NCBI RefSeq assembly: GCF_004367745.1
Contig: NZ_CP037993.1
Coordinates: forward strand, 4,898,001 to 4,962,000
Source of the DNA: Herbaspirillum huttiense
Lineage (GTDB): Bacteria; Pseudomonadota; Gammaproteobacteria; Burkholderiales; Burkholderiaceae_D
DNA: 64,000 nt
Reading direction: 5' to 3'
The stretch's first letter is position 1, and every line of letters begins with the position of its first letter. The notes below the pieces were generated by a model. That model was not told the origin of the DNA. It saw only the letters and a program-made list of their open reading frames with translations, and did no database searches. The position numbers and the translations under genes are program-made. Of this stretch, positions 37,202 to 46,161 are shown piece by piece.

Positions 37202-38281
37202 ATGAAACCCTCAATGCTCGCCAAACTCGACCAGCTCGCCGAACGGCTGGAAGAGCTCAACAGCCTGCTGGCCCAGGAAGATGCCACGTCCAGCATGGAC
37301 AACTTCCGCAAGATGACCCGCGAACACGCCGAACTGGGCCCGCTGGTGGCGCTGTACCACGACTATGTGCAGGCCAGTGAAGATATCCGCACCGCCGGCG
37401 AGCTGCTGTCAGACCCCGACATGAAGGCTTTCGCCCAGGAAGAAATCGATGGCGCCAAGGCCCGCATGGAGGCGCTGGAGCTGGATCTGCAGAAGATGCT
37501 GCTGCCCAAGGATCCCAATGATGAACGAAACATCTTCCTGGAAATCCGCGCCGGAACCGGAGGTGACGAATCGGCCCTGTTCGCCGGCGACCTGCTGCGC
37601 ATGTACACCCGCTATGCCGAACGCCAGCGCTGGCAGGTGGAGATCGTCTCGGCCTCCGAATCGGAACTGGGCGGCTACAAGGAAGTGATTGCCCGCATCG
37701 CCGGCTTCGGCGCCTACTCGCGCCTGAAGTTCGAATCCGGCGGCCACCGCGTGCAGCGCGTGCCGGCCACGGAGACCCAGGGCCGCATCCACACCTCCGC
37801 CTGCACGGTGGCCGTGATGCCTGAAGCCGATGAAGTCGAGGATGTGGACATCAACCCCGCCGACCTGCGCATCGATACCTACCGCGCCTCCGGGGCTGGT
37901 GGGCAGCACATCAACAAGACCGATTCGGCGGTGCGCATCACGCACTTGCCGACCGGCATCGTGGTGGAATGCCAGGACGACCGCAGCCAGCACAAGAACA
38001 AGGCGCAGGCCATGAAAGTGCTGGCGGCCCGGATCAAGGACGTGCAATTGCGCGAGCAGCAATCCAAGGAAGCCGCCACCCGCAAGTCCTTGATCGGCTC
38101 GGGCGACCGCAGCGAGCGCATCCGCACCTACAACTTCCCGCAGGGGCGCATGACCGACCACCGCATCAACCTGACGCTCTACAAGCTCGATTTCATCATG
38201 GATGGCGACCTGGACGAACTGACCAATGCCCTCATCACCGAGCACCAGGCTGAACTGCTGGCCCAGCTGGGCGACGACTGA
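37202..38281 (+). CDS. prfA: peptide chain release factor 1
   Basis: The product is 359 aa. The GGQ motif is at residues 233-235 ([19 protein letters not shown]) and the stop-codon recognition PAT-type motif is in [14 protein letters not shown]. It releases peptides at UAA/UAG. The GGQ glutamine is the substrate of PrmC, whose gene is two genes downstream. The start [25 protein letters not shown] at 37202 follows a 107-bp gap after hemA. Confidence 0.96.
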   Translation: MKPSMLAKLDQLAERLEELNSLLAQEDATSSMDNFRKMTREHAELGPLVALYHDYVQASEDIRTAGELLSDPDMKAFAQEEIDGAKARMEALELDLQKMLLPKDPNDERNIFLEIRAGTGGDESALFAGDLLRMYTRYAERQRWQVEIVSASESELGGYKEVIARIAGFGAYSRLKFESGGHRVQRVPATETQGRIHTSACTVAVMPEADEVEDVDINPADLRIDTYRASGAGGQHINKTDSAVRITHLPTGIVVECQDDRSQHKNKAQAMKVLAARIKDVQLREQQSKEAATRKSLIGSGDRSERIRTYNFPQGRMTDHRINLTLYKLDFIMDGDLDELTNALITEHQAELLAQLGDD

Positions 38282-38374
38282 GGCCACCGGAACCAAACCG
38301 GGGGCATCCGTTCAGAGTGCCTTTGCCTGCGCGGGCAGCATGCACGCAGGCCCGGACTTCTCTACAATCGCGTC

Positions 38375-38470
38375 ATGGCAAAAAAACCGCCGGATCATCC
38401 GCGTGGTCCCGCCCATCGAACTGCCCCGACGCATTCCCCCATTAATGAATCTCTGAATCCTCAACCATGA
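38375..38470 (+). CDS. possible 31-codon small ORF coupled to dsbB
   Basis: ATG 38375 opens a frame MAKKPPDHPRGPAHRTAPTH... that ends at a TGA overlapping the dsbB ATG (ATGA, 38467-38470). TACAAT at 38363-38368 lies so close to the ATG that a transcript from it would be nearly leaderless. The product is basic, Pro/His-rich and unlike any family I know. It could be a regulatory upstream ORF or chance. Confidence 0.25.
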   Translation: MAKKPPDHPRGPAHRTAPTHSPINESLNPQP

Positions 38471-38961
38471 AATCATCCAAAGCGGTTTTCCTGCTGGTGG
38501 CGCTGGTCTGCGCTGCCCTGCTGGGCGTTGCCATGTACCTGCAGATCGTCGAAGAAATGCAGCCCTGCCCGCTGTGCGTGATCCAGCGCTACATGTTCGT
38601 GCTGGTCGGCGCCTTCGCCCTGATCGGTGCCCTGATGCCCGAAGCCGCCCGCCGCGGCAGCGCCGGCCTGGGCCTGCTGGCCGCGCTGGCTGGCGCCGGC
38701 ACCGCGATCTGGCATCTTTACGTAAAGGCGCATCCGGGTGTCTCCTGCACCACCGACCCGCTGGAAACGGCGCTCAACCAGCTGCCCACGGCCAAGCTGT
38801 GGCCGCAGATGTTCACCGCCGACGGCTTCTGCTCGGCCCCCTGGCCCCCGGTGTTCGGCCTGCAGATCCCGACCTGGTCGCTGATCTGGTTCGGCGTGCT
38901 GGCCCTGGTGCTGGCCGTGCAATTGTTCAAGCGCGCCCCGCGCACCACCATCTGGAAGTGA
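38467..38961 (+). CDS. dsbB: disulfide bond formation protein B
   Basis: The product is 164 aa with four membrane helices. The quinone-linked pair is C34/C37 in QPCPLC and the DsbA-facing pair is C94 (GVSCTTDP) and C122 (GFCSAPW). It reoxidises DsbA using quinone. It lies between prfA and prmC, which are often adjacent in other genomes, and overlaps prmC by one base (TGATG). Confidence 0.94.
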   Translation: MKSSKAVFLLVALVCAALLGVAMYLQIVEEMQPCPLCVIQRYMFVLVGAFALIGALMPEAARRGSAGLGLLAALAGAGTAIWHLYVKAHPGVSCTTDPLETALNQLPTAKLWPQMFTADGFCSAPWPPVFGLQIPTWSLIWFGVLALVLAVQLFKRAPRTTIWK

Positions 38962-39794
38962 TGGAGCCGCTCTCCAGCTATGCCGGCTGCACGCTGGCCA
39001 CCGTATTGAAGACGGCGCCGCTGGACCCGCTGGAGAACCGCATCCTGCTGTGCCACGCGCTGCGCATGACGCGCGTGCAACTGATCACGCAATCCGAACG
39101 GCGGCTCGATGCCGCTGAATCGGAGGCGCTCACGGCCCTCTACACCCGTCGTCTGCGTGGCGAGCCGATTGCCTACATCATCGGCCAGCGCGAATTCTAT
39201 GGACTGGACTTGCGCGTCACGCCGGACGTGTTGATCCCCCGGCCCGATACCGAGCTGCTGGTGGAACTGGCCATGGAAAGATTGCCGCAAGGCGCGGCCC
39301 TGCTGGACATGGGGACCGGTTCGGGCGCGATTGCCATCGCCATCGCCCATACGCGGCCCGATGCTGTGGTGACGGCACTGGATGCCAGCGCTGCTGCACT
39401 GGCTATCGCACGCGAAAATGCCACGGCCAACCAGGTCCGCGTCACGCTGCTGGAAAGCGACTGGTACGCCGCCCTGCCCGCGGATCAGCGCTTTGCGGTG
39501 ATCGCCTCCAACCCGCCTTATATCGTCGCAGGAGATGTGCATCTCTCCCAGGGCGATCTGCGTTTCGAACCGGTCGATGCGCTCACCGATCACGCTGATG
39601 GCCTGACCGACCTGCGCAGCATCATCGACGGCGCACCGGCGCATCTGCTGCCCGGCGGCTGGCTGCTGATGGAGCATGGTTACGACCAGGCCGCTGCGGT
39701 GCGCGGACTGCTCTCCGGCACCGGCTTCAAGGAAGTCCGGAGCTGGCGCGACCTGGCCGGTATTGAACGGGTCAGCGGCGGCCGCCTGGCCTGA
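38961..39794 (+). CDS. prmC: release factor glutamine methyltransferase PrmC
   Basis: The product is 277 aa from ATG 38961, overlapping the dsbB stop. The SAM-binding motif DMGTGSGAIAIAIA (116-129) and the catalytic NPPY (184-187) are present, and GQREFYGLDLRVTPDVLIPRPDTELLVE precedes them as in PrmC/HemK. It methylates the GGQ glutamine of release factors. A longer frame from 38574 is read through dsbB and rejected. Confidence 0.94.
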   Translation: MEPLSSYAGCTLATVLKTAPLDPLENRILLCHALRMTRVQLITQSERRLDAAESEALTALYTRRLRGEPIAYIIGQREFYGLDLRVTPDVLIPRPDTELLVELAMERLPQGAALLDMGTGSGAIAIAIAHTRPDAVVTALDASAAALAIARENATANQVRVTLLESDWYAALPADQRFAVIASNPPYIVAGDVHLSQGDLRFEPVDALTDHADGLTDLRSIIDGAPAHLLPGGWLLMEHGYDQAAAVRGLLSGTGFKEVRSWRDLAGIERVSGGRLA

Positions 39795-39828
39795 TCCGCT
39801 GACCGTTTCTGGCTTTCCTCCTGCTCTC

Positions 39829-42800
39829 TCAGGCCGCCCGCTTGCCGCCTCCTTGCGGCGAGTGCGGCTGCTGTGTGGATCCCTGTTCGAGCTGTGCCAG
39901 CAAGGCGGCCTGTTTCTGCAAGGCCGCTTTCAGATGGCGTTCTTTCACGTGGCCATAGCCGCGAATCTCTTCCGGAATGCGGGCCACGGCGACCACCTGT
40001 TCCAGGTTCTCGGGCGTGAGCTTTGCCAACAGGCGTGACAAGGTGGAACGGTACTCGGTGATCAGCGCCCGCTCCTGTTTGCGCTCATCGGTGTAGCCGA
40101 AAGGATCGAAGGCCGTACCCCGCAGGAAGCGGAGCTTGGCCAGCACGCCGAAGGCCGGCATCATCCAGCTGCCGAAGGCCTGCTTGCGCAGGTGTCCCTT
40201 GTCGTCGCGCTTGGCCATCAGCGGCGGTGCGAGGTGGAAGCGCAGCTTGTAATCCCCCTCGAACATGCCGGCGATCTTGGCGCGGAAAGCGGACTCGGTA
40301 TAAAGGCGCGCGACTTCGTACTCATCCTTGTAGGCCATGAGCTTGAAGAGATAGGTGGCCACCGCGCGGCTCAGTTTGAGGCCACGTCCCGCCTCACCCA
40401 GCGTGCTCTCACGCGCCCGCACTTCTTCCACGGCATCGCGATAGCTGCGCGCATAGGCGGCGTTCTGGTAATCGGTGAGGAAGGCCACGCGGCGCTCCAC
40501 CAGTTCATCCAGGGTCGGCGTGCGCTTGAACTCGATCACCTGGGCCGTCATGCCATTGCGGCCTGCGGCAGCCAGCACGAAGTCCACATCATGCGCGGCC
40601 ACGCGGCCCCAGGCGAAGGCCTGCTTGTTGAACTCCACCTGCAGCGCGTTGAGTTCGATGGCGCGCAACAGGGCCGCTTCCGACAACGGCACCCAGCCCT
40701 TTTGCCAGGCATAGCCGAGCATGAACATATTGGTCGCGATCGCGTCGCCCATGAGCGCGGTGGCGATGCGGCCTGCATCGATCAGTGAAAGATTGTCCCG
40801 GCCGCAGGCCTTGGCGATCTCGCCTTCGCTGGAGGCGGTGGGGAATTGCCAGTCCGGATTGCGGACGAACGCGGCAGTAGGCATCTGCGTCGAATTGACC
40901 GCTGCATGGGTACGCCCCTCGCCCATGCGTGAGAGGGCATCGCGGCCCGCAGTGACGATGACGTCGCAGCCGATGACCAGGTCAGCCATGCCGGTGCCCA
41001 CGCGGGTGGACTGGATATGCGCCGGGTCCTCGGCCACGCGCACGTGCGACATCACCGGCCCGCCCTTTTGTGCCAGCCCGCTCATGTCCAGCACCGAGCA
41101 GGCACGGCCTTCGACGTGCGCCGCCATGGCGATGATCTGGCCAATGGTGATCACGCCCGTGCCGCCTACGCCGGTGACCACGATGCCATAAGGCTGCGCC
41201 AGCCCCGGCAGCACCGGCTCCGGCAGGGTCGGCAAGGCCGGCCCTGACTGCGTCTTGGCGCGTACGGGTTTCTTCAACTGGCCACCTTCCACCGTCACGA
41301 AGCTGGGACAGAAGCCGTTCACGCAGGAATAGTCCTTGTTGCAGGAAGACTGATTGATCTGGCGCTTGCGGCCGAACTCGGTTTCCAGCGGCTCCACCGA
41401 CAGGCAATTGGACTGCACGCTGCAATCGCCGCAGCCTTCGCACACCGCCTCGTTGATGACGGCGCGCTTGGCCGGGTCGGGATAGGCATTGCGTTTCCGA
41501 CGACGGCGTTTCTCCGACGCGCAGGTCTGGTCATAGATCATGGCCGACACCCCCGGCTGTTCGCGCAATTCGCGCTGCACGGCATCGAGTTCGCTGCGAT
41601 GGCGGATGGTCACGCCCTCGGCCCATTGGGTGCCGGCCGGATACTTGTCCGGCTCATCGGTGACCACGATGATGGGCCGCACGTTTTCGGCCGCCAGCTG
41701 GCGCGAGATCATGGCCGGATCGAGCGGGCCATCGAACTCCTGGCCACCGGTCATGGCCACCGCATCGTTGTACAGAATCTTGTACGTGATATTGACCTTC
41801 GCCGCGACCGAGGCGCGCACCGCCAGCAGGCCGGAATGGAAGTAGGTGCCGTCACCGAGGTTGGCGAAGACGTGCTTTTCCGTCGTGAACGGTGCCTGGC
41901 CTACCCAGGTCACGCCCTCGCCGCCCATGTGGGTGAAGAGGCTGGTCTCGCGGTCCATCCAGGTGACCATGTAGTGGCAGCCGATACCGGCCAGGCCACG
42001 GCTGCCATCGGGCAGTTTGGTCGAGGTGTTGTGCGGACAGCCCGAGCAGAAATGCGGCACGCGGTCCTTGTCGGGATCGGGCTTGCTGCTGATGTTGAGG
42101 GCCGCTTCCTTGGCTTCGAGGTAGGCCACGCGGGTGCGTACACGCTGCTCTACCGGATGGCCGGCGAAGTAGCGCGAGATGCGCGTGGCAATCGCGCGCG
42201 CAATCTGTGCCGGATTGAGTTCATAGGTGGCCGGCAGCAGCCAGTTGCCATGGCCTTCGCGCTGCGAACCGCTCCATTCTCCGGTGTCATCGAATTTGCC
42301 GACCACGCGGGGTCGAACATCGTCGCGCCAGTTGTAGAGTTCTTCCTTTAACTGGTATTCAAGAATCTGCCGCTTCTCCTCGACCACCAGGATCTCGTCC
42401 AGACCCTGCGCGAATTCACGCACGCCTTCGGCTTCCAGCGGCCAGGTCATGCCGACCTTGTAGAGACGGATGCCGATGTCGGCGGCGACCTGTTCATCGA
42501 TGCCCAGGTCTTCCAGCGCCTGGCGCGTATCGAGATAGGACTTGCCGGCAGTGATGATGCCGATGCGCGCACGCGGACTGTCCCAGATGATGCGGTTGAG
42601 TTTGTTCGCACGGGCATAGGCCAGGGCGGCATACCACTTGTAGTTGATCATGCGCGCTTCCTGGCCCAGCACCGTATCCGGCATGCGGATGTTGAGGCCG
42701 TCGGGCGGCAGTTCGAAGTCCGGTAACTCTATCTTCACGCGCTCCGGATCGATCATCACCGACATGCCCGATTCGACCAGGTCGGTCACGCATTTCATCG

Positions 42801-43422
42801 CGACCCACAAGCCGGTGTAGCGGCTCATGGCCCAGCCGTGCAGGCCGTAGTCGAGATACTCCTGCACCGACGACGGATAGAGCACCGGAATGCCGCAGGC
42901 CTTGAGGATGTGCTCGCTCTGGTGTGCGGCGGTAGAGGACTTGGCGGCGTGGTCATCGCCTGCGATCACGAGCACGCCGCCATGTTTGGAGGTGCCTGCC
43001 ATGTTGGCGTGCTTGAAGACATCGCCGCAGCGATCCACCCCCGGGCCCTTGCCATACCATAGCGAGAACACGCCGTCGTATTGCGCACCCTTGAAGAGAT
43101 TGACCTGCTGCGTGCCCCACACACTGGTGGCGGCCAGGTCTTCATTCATGCCGGGATGGAATTTGACCTGCTTGGCTTCCAGGTATTTGCGTGCCTTCTC
43201 GGCGGTCTGGTCCACCGAGCCCAGGGGGGACCCGCGATAGCCGGTGATGAAGCCGGCGGTGTTCAGGCCTGCGCGTTCATCGTATTGCCGCTGCAGCATC
43301 GGCAGGCGGATCAGCGCCTGGATGCCGGTCATGAAGACGCGGCCGCGCTCCAGTGCGAATTTGTCGTCCAGGGATACATCGTCCAGTAGCAGGCGTTGCC
43401 CGGCGGGTAGGGGTGCGTTCAT
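39829..43422 (-). CDS. fused indolepyruvate ferredoxin oxidoreductase (alpha-beta fusion)
   Basis: The product is 1197 aa. An N-terminal pyruvate-ferredoxin-oxidoreductase-like half is followed by a TPP domain (HFCSGCPHNTSTKLPDGSRGLAGIGCHYMV, NLGDGTYFHSGLLA). A ferredoxin-like cluster starts at C661 (CEGCGDCSVQSNC), and a gamma-type domain contains VVTGVGGTGVITIGQIIAMAAHVEG. It decarboxylates arylpyruvates (indolepyruvate, phenylpyruvate) to aryl-acetyl-CoA with a ferredoxin-type acceptor. The single-polypeptide form is common in betaproteobacteria. It converges on prmC with a 34-bp gap. phhA nearby also handles aromatic amino acids. Confidence 0.93.
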   Translation of the reverse strand: MNAPLPAGQRLLLDDVSLDDKFALERGRVFMTGIQALIRLPMLQRQYDERAGLNTAGFITGYRGSPLGSVDQTAEKARKYLEAKQVKFHPGMNEDLAATSVWGTQQVNLFKGAQYDGVFSLWYGKGPGVDRCGDVFKHANMAGTSKHGGVLVIAGDDHAAKSSTAAHQSEHILKACGIPVLYPSSVQEYLDYGLHGWAMSRYTGLWVAMKCVTDLVESGMSVMIDPERVKIELPDFELPPDGLNIRMPDTVLGQEARMINYKWYAALAYARANKLNRIIWDSPRARIGIITAGKSYLDTRQALEDLGIDEQVAADIGIRLYKVGMTWPLEAEGVREFAQGLDEILVVEEKRQILEYQLKEELYNWRDDVRPRVVGKFDDTGEWSGSQREGHGNWLLPATYELNPAQIARAIATRISRYFAGHPVEQRVRTRVAYLEAKEAALNISSKPDPDKDRVPHFCSGCPHNTSTKLPDGSRGLAGIGCHYMVTWMDRETSLFTHMGGEGVTWVGQAPFTTEKHVFANLGDGTYFHSGLLAVRASVAAKVNITYKILYNDAVAMTGGQEFDGPLDPAMISRQLAAENVRPIIVVTDEPDKYPAGTQWAEGVTIRHRSELDAVQRELREQPGVSAMIYDQTCASEKRRRRKRNAYPDPAKRAVINEAVCEGCGDCSVQSNCLSVEPLETEFGRKRQINQSSCNKDYSCVNGFCPSFVTVEGGQLKKPVRAKTQSGPALPTLPEPVLPGLAQPYGIVVTGVGGTGVITIGQIIAMAAHVEGRACSVLDMSGLAQKGGPVMSHVRVAEDPAHIQSTRVGTGMADLVIGCDVIVTAGRDALSRMGEGRTHAAVNSTQMPTAAFVRNPDWQFPTASSEGEIAKACGRDNLSLIDAGRIATALMGDAIATNMFMLGYAWQKGWVPLSEAALLRAIELNALQVEFNKQAFAWGRVAAHDVDFVLAAAGRNGMTAQVIEFKRTPTLDELVERRVAFLTDYQNAAYARSYRDAVEEVRARESTLGEAGRGLKLSRAVATYLFKLMAYKDEYEVARLYTESAFRAKIAGMFEGDYKLRFHLAPPLMAKRDDKGHLRKQAFGSWMMPAFGVLAKLRFLRGTAFDPFGYTDERKQERALITEYRSTLSRLLAKLTPENLEQVVAVARIPEEIRGYGHVKERHLKAALQKQAALLAQLEQGSTQQPHSPQGGGKRAA

Positions 43423-43754
43423 GTGGTCTCCGTGCCAAAAATCTTGTTTTTGCCTTGCACATGCTCCCGTCAGCGACGCCCTGCACAGGTGTCGCTGTGC
43501 GGCTACGCCGATCTGTCGGGAATCGGGGACACCTCAGTCTTGTGAACCGGGTGTCTTCAAGTTGTAGTGTCAAGTTAGCACAAGGGTGACCGGCCCGCTA
43601 CGCGCGCCGCAACAGGGTTTCCGGGCTTTTTTGCCTTGCAGGAAACTGTTTCCGCAGGTCCTGCGGCGTTAGTGGCAATGCAGAGAAGAAAATGCCGGAA
43701 AGCGAAAAACAACAACATTTCCGGCTGAAAAAAAAGGGCTGTGGAGGCCCCAAG

Positions 43755-43781
43755 TGTTACAAGCAAGACGTGAATGTAACA
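43755..43781. promoter_or_regulatory. TGTTACA/TGTAACA dyad upstream of the sRNA promoter
   Basis: A perfect 7-bp inverted repeat (43755-43761, 43775-43781) separated by 13 bp ends 14 bp before the -35 of the predicted promoter at 43796. This is a likely activator-type position. The regulator is unknown. Confidence 0.4.
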
Positions 43782-43795
43782 GCCCGTAAAAGCCG

Positions 43796-43824
43796 TTGGA
43801 CCAGCTCGGCCGCTGACGTTTAAT
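43796..43824 (+). promoter_or_regulatory. predicted sigma-70 promoter of the candidate sRNA
   Basis: -35 TTGGAC (43796-43801), 17-bp spacer, -10 TTTAAT (43819-43824). A start near 43831 is expected. No plus-strand gene follows, only a terminator 110 bp on. Confidence 0.55.
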
Positions 43825-43830
43825 AGACCT

Positions 43831-43942
43831 CACTTGAACAGCGATTGATTGGTATCCGTTACTGTGCAAGGTTCCTCCCCTCTAGTGTTGAAAGCACCAC
43901 TAGCTCGCGGATCCGGCCTCCCCTGTCGGATCCGCTTTTTTT
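43831..43942 (+). ncRNA. candidate trans-acting small RNA with C-rich anti-SD-like loops
   Basis: The unit is about 112 nt, from a predicted promoter to a perfect terminator: GCGGATCCG (43907-43915)/CGGATCCGC (43927-43935) followed by T7 (43936-43942). The terminator points along the plus strand although both flanking genes are on the minus strand, so it serves a separate plus transcript. A short hairpin CTAGTG/CACTAG (about 43882-43903) precedes it. CCTCCCC occurs twice, once unpaired at about 43875-43880 and once in the terminator loop. CCUCC is the anti-Shine-Dalgarno core, so mRNA ribosome-binding sites are natural targets. There is no convincing small ORF. Confidence 0.55.
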
Positions 43943-43950
43943 ATGTGCGC

Positions 43951-44955
43951 TCAGTTCGTCCCGAAGGGACGTGGCCGGGGGGTGCGCTCCGAGGAGGGCG
44001 GCAATATCGGGAGCACGATGCGGGGCTGGTCACCGGTGAGCGTCTTCAGGAAAGCCACTACCTTGGCATTGTCCTCGGCACTGAATTGCCGGCCAAGCTG
44101 GATGCGGGCCATGGTATCCACCGCTTCTGACAAGGTAGCCGCCGCGCCATCGTGGAAATAGGGATAGGTCAGTTCGACATTGCGCAAGGTCGGCACCTTG
44201 AAGGTGAAACGATCGGCATCCTTGCCCGTGACGCCCGCCCTGCCCTGCGCTGCATTGGTGGTGACATAGGGCTCCACCAGGCCCATCTTCTGGAATGAAC
44301 TGCCACCGACGGCCGCGCCGTTGTGACAGGCCACGCAACCTGCCGACTTGAAGAGCTGGTAGCCCTCGCGCTCGCTGCGCGTGAGCGCCTTGCGGTCGCC
44401 CTTGAGCCATTTGTCGAAGCGCGAATTGGGCGTGACCAGGGTCTCTTCGAAGGCGGCAATGGCTTGCGTGATTTCATCGACGCCCAGCTTGTCGTTGCCG
44501 AAGGCCTGCTTGAAAGCGGCCACATAAGCCGGTATCGATTGCAGAACATCCACCGCCAGGGCGTGCGAGAAGGCCATCTCCCCGGGATTGGCGATGGGCC
44601 CGCCGGCCTGCGCCTTCAGGTCGGCCGCGCGGCCGTCCCAGAATTGCGCAATATTGAGCCTGGCGTTGAGTACCGTGGGTGCATTGATCGGTCCCTCATG
44701 CCAGTTGTGGCCGATGGATGTCTTGAGGTTGTCGGTCCCTCCCATGGACAGGTTATGGCATGCGTTACAGGAAATGAACCCGGACCTGGACAGGCGCGGA
44801 TCGAAGAACAGCTTCTTGCCCAGTGCGACCATGGCCGGGTTGCCGACCCGGGCGGGCTGGATGGGAGTGATAGGTTCCTTGCCTGTGGCAAGGACGGGCG
44901 CGGCCAGCGAGATGCCGGCAGCAAGCAAGACGGACAGAGTGAATCGGTGATGCAT
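43951..44955 (-). CDS. di-haem cytochrome c peroxidase
   Basis: The product is 334 aa from ATG 44955 with AAGGAGT upstream; the extension to 45030 lacks a signal peptide at its start. Signal peptide about 1-23. Two haem motifs: CNACH (63-67, peroxidatic domain) and CVACH (207-211, electron-transfer domain), with DPRLSRSGFISCNACHNLSMGG and PTLRNVELTYPYFHDGAAATLSEAV typical of CcpA/MauG-like proteins. It reduces periplasmic hydrogen peroxide with electrons from cytochrome c. The gene stands alone between an sRNA-containing gap and the phhA terminator. Confidence 0.92.
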   Translation of the reverse strand: MHHRFTLSVLLAAGISLAAPVLATGKEPITPIQPARVGNPAMVALGKKLFFDPRLSRSGFISCNACHNLSMGGTDNLKTSIGHNWHEGPINAPTVLNARLNIAQFWDGRAADLKAQAGGPIANPGEMAFSHALAVDVLQSIPAYVAAFKQAFGNDKLGVDEITQAIAAFEETLVTPNSRFDKWLKGDRKALTRSEREGYQLFKSAGCVACHNGAAVGGSSFQKMGLVEPYVTTNAAQGRAGVTGKDADRFTFKVPTLRNVELTYPYFHDGAAATLSEAVDTMARIQLGRQFSAEDNAKVVAFLKTLTGDQPRIVLPILPPSSERTPRPRPFGTN

Positions 44956-45125
44956 GGCGTACTCCTTCCTGAAGGGTGGGGATGCCTGCATTGTCCTTGC
45001 GCACCTCGGCGGCCCTTTGACCTGGATCACCGGGAAGGTCTGCGGTCAGGAAGCTGACCGGATTTTTCGCATTACCACGATGCCACCCGCGTTCGAGGAT
45101 AAAAGCCCGCCCGATCCGCCAATAG

Positions 45126-45155
45126 AAAAAAGCCGTCCGTGACAACACGGACGGC
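45126..45155 (-). terminator. phhA terminator
   Basis: Stem GCCGTCCGTG (45132-45141)/CACGGACGGC (45146-45155) with a 4-nt loop. Six A at 45126-45131 are the U-tract on the minus strand. Confidence 0.88.
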
Positions 45156-45199
45156 CAGCTTGGTTTCTCATGTCGCCGGCCCGAAGCGGCCGGGCGGCA

Positions 45200-46081
45200 T
45201 CAGCGGTTGGGAGGAAGATTGGACTCGCCCGCCAGCAGCGTATTGGCCGGCAAGGCCTCCTGCTGCTTGAGCCGCGCATAGAGCGGTGTGAAGTCCGGCG
45301 CGGTATCGTTGAAGAGCTGTTCGAAATCCTTGATCACGAAATAGGTCTCCTGATAGGTATCGATCTTGTAGAGCGTGCGCATGATGCGCTCCACCTCAAA
45401 CGGCACGCGACGCGGCTGGTCGCTGGAGAGGCAGTACTCGACCTCGCCGCCCGAGGACAGGATGCCTGCACCATAGATGCGCAAACCCTCCTTGCTCTGG
45501 ATCAGTCCGAACTCGATGGTGTACCAGTACAGGCGCGCCAGGTAGGCCAGCCCGTCGAGCTTGAGCGCCTTCAGGCCACCCTTGCCGTATTCCTGCAGGT
45601 GGTTGGCGAAGATCGGATTGAACAGCAGCGGCACATGGCCGAAGAAGTCATGGAACAGATCAGGCTCGACGATGTAATCGAACTCGTGCTCTTCACGCAG
45701 CCACACGGTGACCGGGAAGCGGCGATTGGCCAGGTGCTCGAAGAAGGTGTGGTCCGGCACCAGGCCCGGCACGGCCACCAGCTCCCAGCCGGTGGCCTTG
45801 AAGAGCGCTTCGGTGGTACGGTCAAAGCGCGGGATGCCTTGCGAGACATCGAGCGCCTTCAGGCTGTCGATGAAGACATCACAGGCGCGGCCGGGAATCA
45901 ACTTGGCCTGGCGTTCATAGAGACGACGCCACAGCGCGTGCTGGGCGGGCGTGTAGCCCTCCCAGTTCTGGGCCACGACGTAGTTGGCGTCGGCCTGGCT
46001 GTAGTCGCCGCGCAAGGCTCCGCTATCGGACTTGGTGGCGACGGTGGCGAAGAAATCATCGGTGTTGGGATTGGTGCTCAT
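45200..46081 (-). CDS. phhA: phenylalanine 4-hydroxylase
   Basis: The product is 293 aa. The iron ligands H144 and H149 lie in LFHDFFGHVPLL and E190 in LYWYTIEFGL, the full 2-His-1-carboxylate facial triad. VPGLVPDHTFFEHLANRRFPVTVWLR matches the bacterial monomeric enzyme. It makes tyrosine from phenylalanine using a pterin cofactor. No pterin carbinolamine dehydratase gene lies beside it here. It is followed by its own terminator. Confidence 0.95.
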   Translation of the reverse strand: MSTNPNTDDFFATVATKSDSGALRGDYSQADANYVVAQNWEGYTPAQHALWRRLYERQAKLIPGRACDVFIDSLKALDVSQGIPRFDRTTEALFKATGWELVAVPGLVPDHTFFEHLANRRFPVTVWLREEHEFDYIVEPDLFHDFFGHVPLLFNPIFANHLQEYGKGGLKALKLDGLAYLARLYWYTIEFGLIQSKEGLRIYGAGILSSGGEVEYCLSSDQPRRVPFEVERIMRTLYKIDTYQETYFVIKDFEQLFNDTAPDFTPLYARLKQQEALPANTLLAGESNLPPNR

Positions 46082-46161
46082 GGCATACCCGTTATCAAAG
46101 TGAGGCGCATATTATGCGCTCCCGGCACGGGATGGTCATGTGCGTTCGCGCAAGCAGCGCG

